From: Deltaproteobacteria bacterium
GTDB lineage: Bacteria; Desulfobacterota; Desulfobacteria; Desulfobacterales; Desulfosarcinaceae
NCBI GenBank assembly: GCA_021824175.1
Contig: JAKALP010000036.1
Location: 1-51,867, forward strand
Direction: 5' to 3'
Length of the DNA: 51,867 nt
Of the stretch, positions 25,284 to 33,743 are shown one piece after another; the first letter of the stretch is position 1, and every line of letters begins with the position of its first letter. A program made the position numbers and the translations under genes. Under the pieces are notes generated by a model. The model was not told where the DNA came from and made no database searches. It saw only the letters and a program-made list of their open reading frames with translations.

Positions 25284-26975
25284 ATGATCATCGGACTGGA
25301 TGTTGGCGGTACACATACCGATGCGGTTCTCATCAGCCATTCGGGAATTGAAAAAGAGGTCAAAGTTCCAACCGACGAAGGTCATTTATTTGAAACGGTT
25401 CTATCCGGCATTGAAGCTGTAACAGCCGGCGTAGATCCCAAGGGTATCCGCAGGGCGGTATTAAGCACCACCCTGGCCGCCAATATCGTGGTGCAGCAAA
25501 AACTCCCACCCGTGGGCATGATCGTGGCGGGCGGCCCAGGTCTGGACCCGGCAGAATTCCGCGTCGGCGATCACTATGTCGTCGTCAAAGGCGCTTTGGA
25601 CCATCGCGGCCGGGAAATCGAAGCCTTGGCCGAAGACCAGGTGGAAGCTGCCATCGAGGGATTCAAGAAAGGTGGCGTGCGTTTTGTGGGTGTGGCCACC
25701 AAATTCTCAGTGCACAATCCGGATCACGAAAAACGGATGGCCGAAATCCTGGCCCCCCACTTCGAACGGGTTTTTTTGGGCCACCAGCTCTCCGGCAACC
25801 TCAACTTCCCGCGCCGCATCGCCACCACCTATCTCAATGCCGCGGTTTATCCCATCCATCGAGATTTTTTTGAAGCAGTTAAAAAATCCTTGGCCCAGAA
25901 AGGGCTTGATGTGCCGCTGCGCATTTTAAAACCCGACGGCGGCAACATGAGCTTCGACTCTTCCTTTGACGACCCGGCCCAAACCATTCTCTCGGGGCCA
26001 TCGGCCAGTGTCATGGGCGCCTTGGCCTATGCCCCGCGCAGCGGCGCCACGCTGGTGTTGGATATCGGCGGCACCACCACCGACATGGCGGTGCTCATCG
26101 ACGGGGTCCCGTTGCTGGCCCCCCAGGGCATTGAAATCGGGCCATTTAAAACCCTAATCCGCGCCTTACAAACCCACTCCATTGGCGTGGGCGGCGACAG
26201 CACCATCCATCTGGAAGATGGCCGGTTGACTGTCGGCCCTGACCGTACCGGCCGGGCCATGGTGTACGGCGGATCAGCGCCCACCCCCACCGATGCCTTC
26301 TGCGTATTGGGTCTCATCAATGGCGGTGACCGCGATCGGTCTGTCCAAGGTCTGACCCCCATTGCTCAAAAATTGGGCCTCTCGTTGGAGAACGCGGCCG
26401 TGGCTATCTTCGACCAGGCTTGCCGCCAGATCATGGCCGGCGCCAAGGAGATGATGGCGCGCATCAACAGCAAACCGGTCTATACCGTCCATGAATTATG
26501 GGAAGGCAGCGAAATCAAACCCCGCCACATGATGGTGCTGGGTGCGCCGGCGCCCCAATTCGCCGAAAAGCTTCGCACCATGTTCGACGGCAATGTCACC
26601 GTGGTGCCTCACTGGCATGTGGCCAATGCGCTGGGCTGTGCTCTGGCGCGCACCACCAGCGAGGTGACCCTGTTCGCTGATACCGCCGAACAGGTGGCGG
26701 TGGCCGCGGGCGAGCATTTCAGCCGCGACATACCGACCGATTTCAATCTGGAAAATGCCCAAGAACTGGCCCTTCAATTGCTGCGTGATAAAGCCTTGCG
26801 CCGAGGGGCCAACCCGGAACATTTGGAACTGGAAGTGACCGAGGCGTACCAGTTCAACATGATCCGCGGGTTCCATACCATCGGCAAAAATATACGGGTT
26901 CGGGCCCAGATCAAACCAGGCTTGATCGAAGGCTATGATCCAGTGGGCGGGAAGTTGAGAAGAGAAGATTTGTAA
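25284..26975 (+). CDS. Hydantoinase/5-oxoprolinase family ATPase-fold protein
   Basis: The 563-residue protein has the HyuA/ASKHA layout: N-terminal phosphate loop IIGLDVGGTHTDAVL, central LILKPDGGNMSF-like region, ILSGPSASVMGA and VLDIGGTTTDMAVL forming the nucleotide site. Family members hydrolyse hydantoins or 5-oxoproline in an ATP-dependent reaction or carboxylate acetone-type substrates with a HyuB partner. No HyuB is adjacent, and the chain is about 100 residues shorter than typical HyuA, so the activity may differ. ATG 25284 is preferred over a TTG 7 codons upstream. Confidence 0.85.
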   Translation: MIIGLDVGGTHTDAVLISHSGIEKEVKVPTDEGHLFETVLSGIEAVTAGVDPKGIRRAVLSTTLAANIVVQQKLPPVGMIVAGGPGLDPAEFRVGDHYVVVKGALDHRGREIEALAEDQVEAAIEGFKKGGVRFVGVATKFSVHNPDHEKRMAEILAPHFERVFLGHQLSGNLNFPRRIATTYLNAAVYPIHRDFFEAVKKSLAQKGLDVPLRILKPDGGNMSFDSSFDDPAQTILSGPSASVMGALAYAPRSGATLVLDIGGTTTDMAVLIDGVPLLAPQGIEIGPFKTLIRALQTHSIGVGGDSTIHLEDGRLTVGPDRTGRAMVYGGSAPTPTDAFCVLGLINGGDRDRSVQGLTPIAQKLGLSLENAAVAIFDQACRQIMAGAKEMMARINSKPVYTVHELWEGSEIKPRHMMVLGAPAPQFAEKLRTMFDGNVTVVPHWHVANALGCALARTTSEVTLFADTAEQVAVAAGEHFSRDIPTDFNLENAQELALQLLRDKALRRGANPEHLELEVTEAYQFNMIRGFHTIGKNIRVRAQIKPGLIEGYDPVGGKLRREDL

Positions 26976-26984
26976 GGGAAAGTT

Positions 26985-27095
26985 TTAAGTAGGAAAGTTT
27001 TAAGTATAAAGTTATGGAAGCTTCGCGATAGATAAGTTTAATAATGGTAGAATACCTTAACTTTCATACTTTAAACCTTACTACTTTATACTATC
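26985..27095. repeat. Octamer array D with inverted arm
   Basis: Left arm: GGAAAGTT, TTAAGTA, GGAAAGTT, TTAAGTAT, AAAGTTAT. Right arm (about 27058-27097): AACTTTCA, TACTTTAA, ACCTTACT, ACTTTATA, CTATCAAC. AGTATAAAGT (27003-27012) and ACTTTATACT (27083-27092) are exact reverse complements. The array lies between the hydantoinase and HDAC-like genes. Confidence 0.6.
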
Positions 27096-27149
27096 AACTG
27101 CTTGACCAGTAGATGAAGCACGACTCAAAATATATCGGGTAATTCGACT

Positions 27150-28472
27150 ATGCTACAAGCCAAGAATAAAACCGGCCTCGTTTTCTTCCCAGCCTTTGAC
27201 TGGGCCATCAGCCCCACTCACCCCGAGCGGGAAGAGCGTCTGCTCTACACCCAGGACCAGGTGTTTGAAGAGGGCTTGCTGGATATCGACGGCATTGTGG
27301 AGTTCAAGCCGGACCTTGTGACCATCAAGGATGTACAGCGCGTGCATTTCTGCCTGCCCGATCCCTGGGCCGTGATGACCGAATCTCATTTTATCAGCGC
27401 GGGTGGCGCAAAAACCATTGGTATGGCGGTGATGGAAGGCAAGGTGGATCGCGGCTTTGCGCTGGTGCGGCCGCCGGGTCATCACGCCAACCGTGTGGTC
27501 CATGGTGCCAGGGGCTTTTGCAACGTTAACATCGAAGCCATCATGATTGAATATCTGCGCCGGGCCTACGGCGTGGATCGCATCGCCATCGTGGATACCG
27601 ATTGCCACCACGGCGACGGCACCCAGGATATCTACTGGCACGACCCAGATACGCTATTTATCTCCATTCACCAGGACGGCCGCACTCTTTATCCCGGCTC
27701 AGGCTTTCTCAACGAAATCGGCGGGCCCAATGCGGTTGGCGCCACCATTAACATTCCCCTGCCGCCCCACACCTCCGATGAAGGCATTCTATACACCATC
27801 AAAGAAGTGGTGATGCCCATTCTGGCTGATTTCAAACCCGAGCTGATCATCAACTCCGCGGGCCAGGACAATCACTACTCCGATCCCATCACCAACATGA
27901 ATTTCTCCGCCCGGGGTTACGCTGAGCTCACCCGCATGCTGCAGGCCGACATCGCGGTCCTGGAAGGAGGATATAGCATCGAAGGCGCGCTGCCCTACGT
28001 GAACACCGGCATCATTCTGGCCATGGCCGGATTGGATTTTCATAATCTGGCGGAACCCAATTATGATCCCGAGCGCTACCGGCAGAACCTTTCGACCACC
28101 AACTACATTGAACAAACCGGCATGCGTGTGCTCAAAGCGTGGCAGGAGCGCTTGAAATTAAAAAAGCTGATACGCGAAGAACCCGAATGCGGCCAACGCA
28201 CACGCCGGATCTATTACGATACGGACAATATCTACGAAACCCAGTCGGAGACAGTGCGCATCTGCGATGACTGCGGCGGCGCCTTGCGCATTGAATCGGC
28301 CTCGGATAGCAAGGGATCGATACTGGCCGTGCACATTCCGCGCAAAGCGTGCAAGGCATGCAAGGAACAGGCTTATCAATGGTATGAGTCGGCAGAGCAT
28401 AGCCAATTTAAGCAGATTTTTCTTCAGGACCGGCCGGAAGATAATTTTCTTGAGAAGAAGAAAAACGCGTGA
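27150..28472 (+). CDS. Histone deacetylase-family amidohydrolase with C-terminal zinc ribbon
   Basis: The 440-residue enzyme contains the arginase-fold HDAC core: RPPGHHA with His111/His112, the zinc ligands Asp151 and His153 in DTDCHHGDG, Asp240 in SAGQDNHYSDP and Tyr275 in EGGY. Bacterial members deacetylate polyamines, acetoin-related or other acyl-amino substrates. The C-terminal ~70 residues add CDDCGG and CKACKEQ, a probable zinc ribbon not part of the catalytic domain. It follows the hydantoinase gene on the same strand, across a spacer containing array D. The substrate is unknown. Confidence 0.85.
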   Translation: MLQAKNKTGLVFFPAFDWAISPTHPEREERLLYTQDQVFEEGLLDIDGIVEFKPDLVTIKDVQRVHFCLPDPWAVMTESHFISAGGAKTIGMAVMEGKVDRGFALVRPPGHHANRVVHGARGFCNVNIEAIMIEYLRRAYGVDRIAIVDTDCHHGDGTQDIYWHDPDTLFISIHQDGRTLYPGSGFLNEIGGPNAVGATINIPLPPHTSDEGILYTIKEVVMPILADFKPELIINSAGQDNHYSDPITNMNFSARGYAELTRMLQADIAVLEGGYSIEGALPYVNTGIILAMAGLDFHNLAEPNYDPERYRQNLSTTNYIEQTGMRVLKAWQERLKLKKLIREEPECGQRTRRIYYDTDNIYETQSETVRICDDCGGALRIESASDSKGSILAVHIPRKACKACKEQAYQWYESAEHSQFKQIFLQDRPEDNFLEKKKNA

Positions 28473-28487
28473 TGGGCGTGGCGCGAA

Positions 28488-28567
28488 GGGCAATGGGGCA
28501 AAGGCACAAAGGGACTGAGGGACTGAGGCACAAAGGCACAAAGGGGCTGAGGGACTAAGGGACTGAG
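28488..28567. repeat. Octamer array B (ten perfect 8-bp steps)
   Basis: Units in order: GGGCAATG, GGGCAAAG, GCACAAAG, GGACTGAG, GGACTGAG, GCACAAAG, GCACAAAG, GGGCTGAG, GGACTAAG, GGACTGAG. The register never slips. A single inverted unit CTTTGTGC follows at about 28582. It sits in the 382-bp spacer (28473-28854) between the HDAC-like gene and epmA; the rest of that spacer holds the half repeat at 28777 and no gene. Confidence 0.8.
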
Positions 28568-28776
28568 AAGCAGTCTTCGTGGCTTTGTGCGAGATTTAAG
28601 GGAAGCGGAAGATTCCAATATACTGCTTATGTTTTCAACCACACGAGCAAGTGCTCCCTCTCCCCAAGGGGAGAGAGTCGCGGTGAAGGGCCGCCCCTCC
28701 TTTTAAAGCTCTATCGGATTTTTCTCCACCCCTAAATATTGATTAGCCCGTAACAAGTAGTACAGCGACTGTTAAC

Positions 28777-28822
28777 GTCATCCCCGCCCTGCACAAAGCA
28801 CGGGATAAGCTGCGGCGGGAAT
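28777..28822 (-). repeat. Dispersed GTCATCCCCGC repeat, half copy 3
   Basis: GTCATCCCCGCCCTGC then ACAAAGCACGGGATAAGC and GCGGCGGGAATT match one end of copies 1 and 2. The other half is absent. As in copy 1, the sequence AGTACAG-N1-GACTGTTAAC precedes the element. Confidence 0.6.
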
Positions 28823-28854
28823 TCTGCCCTGGAAGAAATATATCCTCATCTTCT

Positions 28855-29775
28855 ATGAGTGCATCCCATCAAAAGACCATGGGCAAAGTGCTTCACCAGC
28901 GGGCCCAAATCATTGCCGCGCTGCGGCGATTCTTCTTGGAACAGGGTTATCTGGAAGTCGAGACCCCCATCCGCATACCGGCGCCGGCGCCCGAAGCCCA
29001 TATCGATCCCGAGCCGTCCGGCCCGTGGTATCTGCACACCTCCCCTGAACTGTGTATGAAACGGCTGCTGGCCGCGGGATTTCCCAAAATATACCAGATC
29101 TGCAAATGCTTCCGTAAGAATGAACGCGGCGGCCGCCATCTGCCTGAAATGACCATGTTGGAATGGTACACGGCCGACCAAGACTACCGCCACATGATGG
29201 TCCAATGCGAATCGCTGCTGACCTTTGTGCTGCAAGCCATGGGCAGGCCCTTGCAATTGATTTACCGGGGTCAGGCCATTGATTTAAGTTTGCCTTGGTC
29301 GCGCCTGAGTGTGACTGAAGCGTTTGAACGCCATGGCGATTGCTCGGCGGCCACGGCCCTGGCGCAACACCGCTTTGACGAGATCATGGGCTTGCAGATC
29401 GAACCCCAACTGGGACGGGACCGCCCCACCCTGCTCTATGACTACCCGGCCCCATGCGGAGCCTTGGCCCGCTTAAAACCGGGACAATCAGACATCGCTG
29501 AACGCTTCGAGCTCTACATCGGCGGCCTTGAGCTATGCAATGGTTTCAGCGAACTGACCGATCCCCAGGAGCAGCGCCGCCGTTTCCAGGATGAAGTTGG
29601 TCGCCGTCTGGCCCAAGGCAAAACCGCCGCTCCTCTGCCGGAACCTTTCTTAAGCGCCCTGGCCTACATGCCGCCGGCCACCGGCAATGCCTTGGGCGTC
29701 GACCGTCTGGTCATGTTGCTGACCGGCGCTGAAACCATCGATCAAGTGGTGGCCTTCACCCCGGAAGATCTTTAA
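28855..29775 (+). CDS. epmA: Elongation factor P--(R)-beta-lysine ligase (EpmA/GenX)
   Basis: This 306-residue protein is a LysRS catalytic domain lacking the anticodon-binding domain, the hallmark of EpmA, which attaches (R)-beta-lysine to a lysine of EF-P. It has the class II motif 2 region FRKNERGGRHLPEMTMLEWY and motif 3 GNALGVDRLVMLL. No efp or epmB (2,3-aminomutase) gene is in this window. Neither possible ATG (28855, 28879) has a strong ribosome site. The start 28855 follows the end of repeat copy 3 by about 30 bp. Confidence 0.92.
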   Translation: MSASHQKTMGKVLHQRAQIIAALRRFFLEQGYLEVETPIRIPAPAPEAHIDPEPSGPWYLHTSPELCMKRLLAAGFPKIYQICKCFRKNERGGRHLPEMTMLEWYTADQDYRHMMVQCESLLTFVLQAMGRPLQLIYRGQAIDLSLPWSRLSVTEAFERHGDCSAATALAQHRFDEIMGLQIEPQLGRDRPTLLYDYPAPCGALARLKPGQSDIAERFELYIGGLELCNGFSELTDPQEQRRRFQDEVGRRLAQGKTAAPLPEPFLSALAYMPPATGNALGVDRLVMLLTGAETIDQVVAFTPEDL

Positions 29776-30003
29776 GCTCGTGCCCATCCATAAATGGCTA
29801 TTTCTGGATGGACACTATCCTCACCCAATCGGTCTTCCTGCTTGGCCCTCGAAATCACCCCTTCAAAAAGAAGATTTCAAAACATTCCCAGGCCATAAAC
29901 TTGGGATCGTTGACAATCGGCCTCAAGATTTGACCGATTATGGACGATACTGTCCAAAGGCGACCCTTAACATCATTAAAAGGTCGCAGCTGGGGACTTA
30001 TCG

Positions 30004-32004
30004 ATGGACGATTGTGGCGACATGGGGGAACCTGCCGGTATCGACAAGCCGCTTGCGCCCGCTTGCATCGACTGCGCACAACGCCGGCAAGATTCCGCTT
30101 TGGCGGACCCTTCCAGGAACGACCGCTTCAAACACTGCTGTGCACTGTTTGAGCACACCGGCACCGCTTCTTTGCTCATCGCGCCGGATATGACCATTGT
30201 CCGGGCCAACACCATGGTCACCCAGAGCTTCGGGTATGCCCGGGAAGAGGTTCTCCATCGGTGCTTCCTGGATTTCTTGACGCCGGAATACCGTGAATTC
30301 GCCAGGCTTTACCATGACATGGTCCAAGGCAATCAAATTGATCCGCCCAAAATGCTGGAGTGCCAACTATACGACAAACAGGGCAAGGTCCGGGAGGTAA
30401 TGGCCCAAATCGGATGGGTCGGACCGGATCGGCATGCCATCATTTCGCTGATCGATTTTACCGCCAATCGTGCGGCCGAACGCGAACGCCACCGCCTCAG
30501 TGAAGTTGTTGAACAATCCTCCGAGAGCACCCTGCTGACCGAGGTGCGCGGCCAAATCGTCTATGTCAACAAAGCCTTCGAAACATTGAGCGGCTATTCC
30601 AGAGATGAAATGCTGGGGCGTAACTTTGAGCACCCCTTTTTCAGCGAACAGGACCGCCTGGCCTTTAAAAAAATGGGATTCAGCGCGGCCTGCGAAGACG
30701 TCACCGAACACCGCACCCAGAATACGAACCGGCATGCATATGCAGTGTCGACCAAGACACGCATCGCTGCCATCTGCGATAATAAAGGCCGGCTGACCCA
30801 TCTGGTGTGCACCAAGAAAGACATCACCCGGGAAACCCAATTCGAGCAGCAGCTCTACGAGTCGCAAAAAATGGAGGCCATCGGGACCCTATCCAGCGGA
30901 ATCGCCCACGACTTCAACAACATATTGGGCGGCATCATGGGGTATGCCGAAATGGCGATCCAGCCCAGCGCGGATCAAGCCAAGGTGCGAAAATATATGA
31001 CCCGTATCTTGCAGGCCTGCGAACGCGCGCGGGATCTCACCAGCCAAATTCTGGCCTTCAGCCGCCAAAAGAATCATGAATACCAGGCCGTCCAAATTCA
31101 GCCCCTGGTGAACGAAGCGCTCAAACTGCTGCGGGCTTCCACCCCCACCACCATCGAGTTCCGCAAATCCCTGGCCGCTGCCCAAAGCGCGGTCATGGCT
31201 GATCCCACCCGCATCCATCAGATCATCATGAATTTGTGCACCAACGCCTCGCAAGCCATGGAGAGCGACGGTGGCATATTGGAAGTACGGCTGGAAAATG
31301 TCACGCTGCCCGCCGAAGAGACGACCCCATCCGCAACCGCTCAATCTCAATCGTACGTGATGCTGAGCGTGCATGATACCGGCGCGGGCATCGACGCCAA
31401 GAGCCTGGAGCACATCTTCGAGCCCTACTTCACCACCAAAGCCGCCAAGGGCGGCACCGGCCTGGGGCTTTCGGTAGTTCAAAGCATTGTCAAGGCCATG
31501 GCCGGTTTCATCAAGGTCCACAGCGAACAGGGCCATGGCTCCACCTTCGAGGTCTATTTGCCGCGCATCGAGCAAACCTCGCCGGTTGAAAAACCAGCGG
31601 AACAGCTTTTGCCCAGAGGCCGCGAACGGGTGCTGATCATCGATGACGAAGCGTTTATCCTGGAAGTACTTCACGACATGCTCGGCGCCCTGGGCTACCA
31701 GGTGGAGACCGCCGAAGGCCCCAATTTTGTACTGGACCGCTTGCGCAAAGACCCCAAGCGCTACGACCTGGTGATTGCCGACCTGACCATGCCCCACATG
31801 AACGGCCGCCAGCTCTCCGCCAAAATCAAAGAACTTACTTTGGACCTGCCCATCATTCTCTGTACCGGCATGTCCTACACCCTTGAGCAATTCAACGTGG
31901 AAATCCCCAACATCAAAGCCCTGATGCCCAAGCCCCTTCAGTACGACCGTTTGGCGGCGACGGTGAGGGAAGTATTGGATGGAAAGTTGAAGGGCGCGGT
32001 TTGA
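30004..32004 (+). CDS. Hybrid histidine kinase (PAS-PAS-HisKA-HATPase-REC)
   Basis: The 666-residue cytoplasmic protein has two PAS domains (about 42-165 and 168-290), a HisKA dimerisation domain with the phosphorylated His302 in GIAHDFNNILGG, an HATPase domain with N-box NLCTNASQAME and G-boxes DTGAGI and GTGLGL, and a C-terminal receiver domain with phospho-acceptor Asp593 in VIADLTMPHMNG. There are no membrane segments, so it senses an intracellular signal. No response regulator with an output domain is adjacent; the signal would pass on through a phosphotransfer partner elsewhere. Confidence 0.92.
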   Translation: MDDCGDMGEPAGIDKPLAPACIDCAQRRQDSALADPSRNDRFKHCCALFEHTGTASLLIAPDMTIVRANTMVTQSFGYAREEVLHRCFLDFLTPEYREFARLYHDMVQGNQIDPPKMLECQLYDKQGKVREVMAQIGWVGPDRHAIISLIDFTANRAAERERHRLSEVVEQSSESTLLTEVRGQIVYVNKAFETLSGYSRDEMLGRNFEHPFFSEQDRLAFKKMGFSAACEDVTEHRTQNTNRHAYAVSTKTRIAAICDNKGRLTHLVCTKKDITRETQFEQQLYESQKMEAIGTLSSGIAHDFNNILGGIMGYAEMAIQPSADQAKVRKYMTRILQACERARDLTSQILAFSRQKNHEYQAVQIQPLVNEALKLLRASTPTTIEFRKSLAAAQSAVMADPTRIHQIIMNLCTNASQAMESDGGILEVRLENVTLPAEETTPSATAQSQSYVMLSVHDTGAGIDAKSLEHIFEPYFTTKAAKGGTGLGLSVVQSIVKAMAGFIKVHSEQGHGSTFEVYLPRIEQTSPVEKPAEQLLPRGRERVLIIDDEAFILEVLHDMLGALGYQVETAEGPNFVLDRLRKDPKRYDLVIADLTMPHMNGRQLSAKIKELTLDLPIILCTGMSYTLEQFNVEIPNIKALMPKPLQYDRLAATVREVLDGKLKGAV

Positions 32005-32047
32005 AAAAACTATTAGATAGAGCATAGGAGACCGACGCGGTTTCGAA

Positions 32048-32533
32048 TTATTCTCTAAACCGCTCATCCGACCTTAGCCGGCGGGCCAGATTTGCTTTGC
32101 CTTCCAGCCAGCCTGTGGCGGTTGCGGCCGGGGCGTCGAACTCGGGCACAAAGGGTTTGATGTCGAGCAGGGGCGTGCCGTCCAGCACATCGATGCAGTC
32201 CACGTGTAGAATATTCTTCTCGCGGCGCAGTAAAGGCACGATCGACAAACCGATGGGGTTTGGCCGGCGGGGGGCGCGGGTGGCGAACAAGCCGTGGATC
32301 TGGTCGTCAAGAAATGGCTTTACTTTCAACTCGTACCCCTTCGAAGCATGAAAGAAGTAAAGCAGTATAAGGTGGGAAAAGCCTTCGATATCTGCCAAGC
32401 CTTCGGCATAGGCTTCCTCCACGACAATGGTTCCCACCGCACCTTTGGCGCCAGCAGGTTGAATGGGCATGTCCTGGAGGTGTTGGTAAGGCGTGTGAAT
32501 GACGCCGATGGGTGTGAAGGCCAATCGATCCAT
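32048..32533 (-). CDS. trmO: tRNA (N6-threonylcarbamoyladenosine-37)-N6 methyltransferase, TsaA/TrmO family
   Basis: The 161-residue protein is a beta-barrel TsaA/TrmO enzyme that uses SAM to methylate t6A37 of tRNA-Thr(GGU). It shows PIGVIHTPY at the N-terminus, the signature RAPRRPNPIGLSIVPLL in the middle and DVLDGTPLLDIKPFVPEFD before the end. Length is typical of short (bacterial/archaeal) forms. It is the last gene of the minus-strand cluster, 31 bp after the MFS gene stop. The fold is well recognised; substrate assignment is by family. Confidence 0.85.
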   Translation of the reverse strand: MDRLAFTPIGVIHTPYQHLQDMPIQPAGAKGAVGTIVVEEAYAEGLADIEGFSHLILLYFFHASKGYELKVKPFLDDQIHGLFATRAPRRPNPIGLSIVPLLRREKNILHVDCIDVLDGTPLLDIKPFVPEFDAPAATATGWLEGKANLARRLRSDERFRE

Positions 32534-32564
32534 GGATGCCCCTCTGAAGTTGGAAGTAAACGGT

Positions 32565-33743
32565 TTATCCTTGAGGAACCGGCGGTGAGGTTGTGCTCCG
32601 TGTACAGATCACGAAAATCACAATGCCGAGCAGGAGCCCCACGCCTCCCAAGACGAAAGCAATACGCAATTCGAACCAGTCCATCATCAATCCGCCTAAG
32701 AGGGAGCCAGCCAGCATGCCCAAGCTGTGAGCCATGGTCAGCAAGGCAATAACGGACCCCATGGACTCGGTCTGTTGGCCTTTGATCACGGCCATGGCCA
32801 TCAATGCCGGCATGGCGGTGCCGCCGCCCAGGCCAAATAAAACGCTGACCACGAACAGGTATTCGAAACTGTAAGCGCGCTGGTAGGCCAACAGGGCCAC
32901 GACCGCCACAAGCCCCCCTACCACGACCATGGTTTTGCGATGCCAGATATCGGCCAGTTTGCCCATGGGCAATTGCACCAGGCCCGAAACCAATACGCCC
33001 AGCATCACCAGAACGCCGATGCGCGAACTGCTCAGTTTCAATTCGGCATCAGCCAAAACCGGCAAAAATCCCCAGATCACGCCGATACCCGCGGTATAGG
33101 CCAAACGGTAAACAAACAGACCGGCGATCGTACGGTCGGCCAGAATCACGCGCCAACGCACGGGCGGCCGTTGGCGATGAATGACAATCTCCTCGCGGGT
33201 GGGCGGCAACAGGCCAAGGCACAAAAGAAATCCGATGAAAGATAATACTCCCATGGAGAAAAAGGTGGATTGCAGACTCAGATGATCCTTGAGCAGGCCG
33301 CCCAAAACCGGCCCCATGCTCAATCCGAAAAACAGGGACATGTTGAAAGCCCCCATGATAAACCCTTCCCGGCCCGGCGGAGTAATCTCGCCCACATAGG
33401 CTTGAACCACCGGCATGATCATGGCCGAGGCAATGCCCTGAAAAAAGCGGATGGCGATCAAATGCATGACCTGGGTGCAGAAGATGAAGGCCACCGAAAC
33501 CAGGGTGTAAGCCAGCATGCCTATGATAATGAAGGGTTTACGGCCCTTGCGATCCGAGAGGCGGCCGAAATAGGGTAGAAAAACGGTGCGTGACAGCGAG
33601 AACGCGCCGAAGATCAGGCCGATGTAAACTCCGGCCGCCCCCATGCTGTGAGCGTAAACCGGCAGCAAGGGCACCACGATGCCCACGCCGGTAATGGTGG
33701 AAAACAGGGCGAAGAAAAGGGTGGCGAAGATGTGTTTGTTCAC
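32565..33743 (-). CDS. MFS transporter, 12-TM (TetA/MdtG-like)
   Basis: A 392-residue major facilitator with the loop 2-3 motif GRLSDRKGRKPF after TM2, VQAYVGEITPPGREG between TM4 and TM5, and QLPMGKLADIWHRK in the second half. It is an exporter-type protein of unknown substrate. It starts at GTG 33743, overlapping the mutase stop codon as GTGA, so it is translationally coupled to the mutase gene. Confidence 0.9.
   Translation of the reverse strand: MNKHIFATLFFALFSTITGVGIVVPLLPVYAHSMGAAGVYIGLIFGAFSLSRTVFLPYFGRLSDRKGRKPFIIIGMLAYTLVSVAFIFCTQVMHLIAIRFFQGIASAMIMPVVQAYVGEITPPGREGFIMGAFNMSLFFGLSMGPVLGGLLKDHLSLQSTFFSMGVLSFIGFLLCLGLLPPTREEIVIHRQRPPVRWRVILADRTIAGLFVYRLAYTAGIGVIWGFLPVLADAELKLSSSRIGVLVMLGVLVSGLVQLPMGKLADIWHRKTMVVVGGLVAVVALLAYQRAYSFEYLFVVSVLFGLGGGTAMPALMAMAVIKGQQTESMGSVIALLTMAHSLGMLAGSLLGGLMMDWFELRIAFVLGGVGLLLGIVIFVICTRSTTSPPVPQG

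Noticed and set aside
28488-28567. CRISPR array interpretation of octamer array B
   Set aside because: Unit length is 8 bp without spacers and there are no cas genes.
30889-32067. 392-residue frame antisense to the hybrid histidine kinase
   Set aside because: The kinase motifs are complete on the plus strand; the antisense product is Gly/His/Gln-rich with no recognisable fold.
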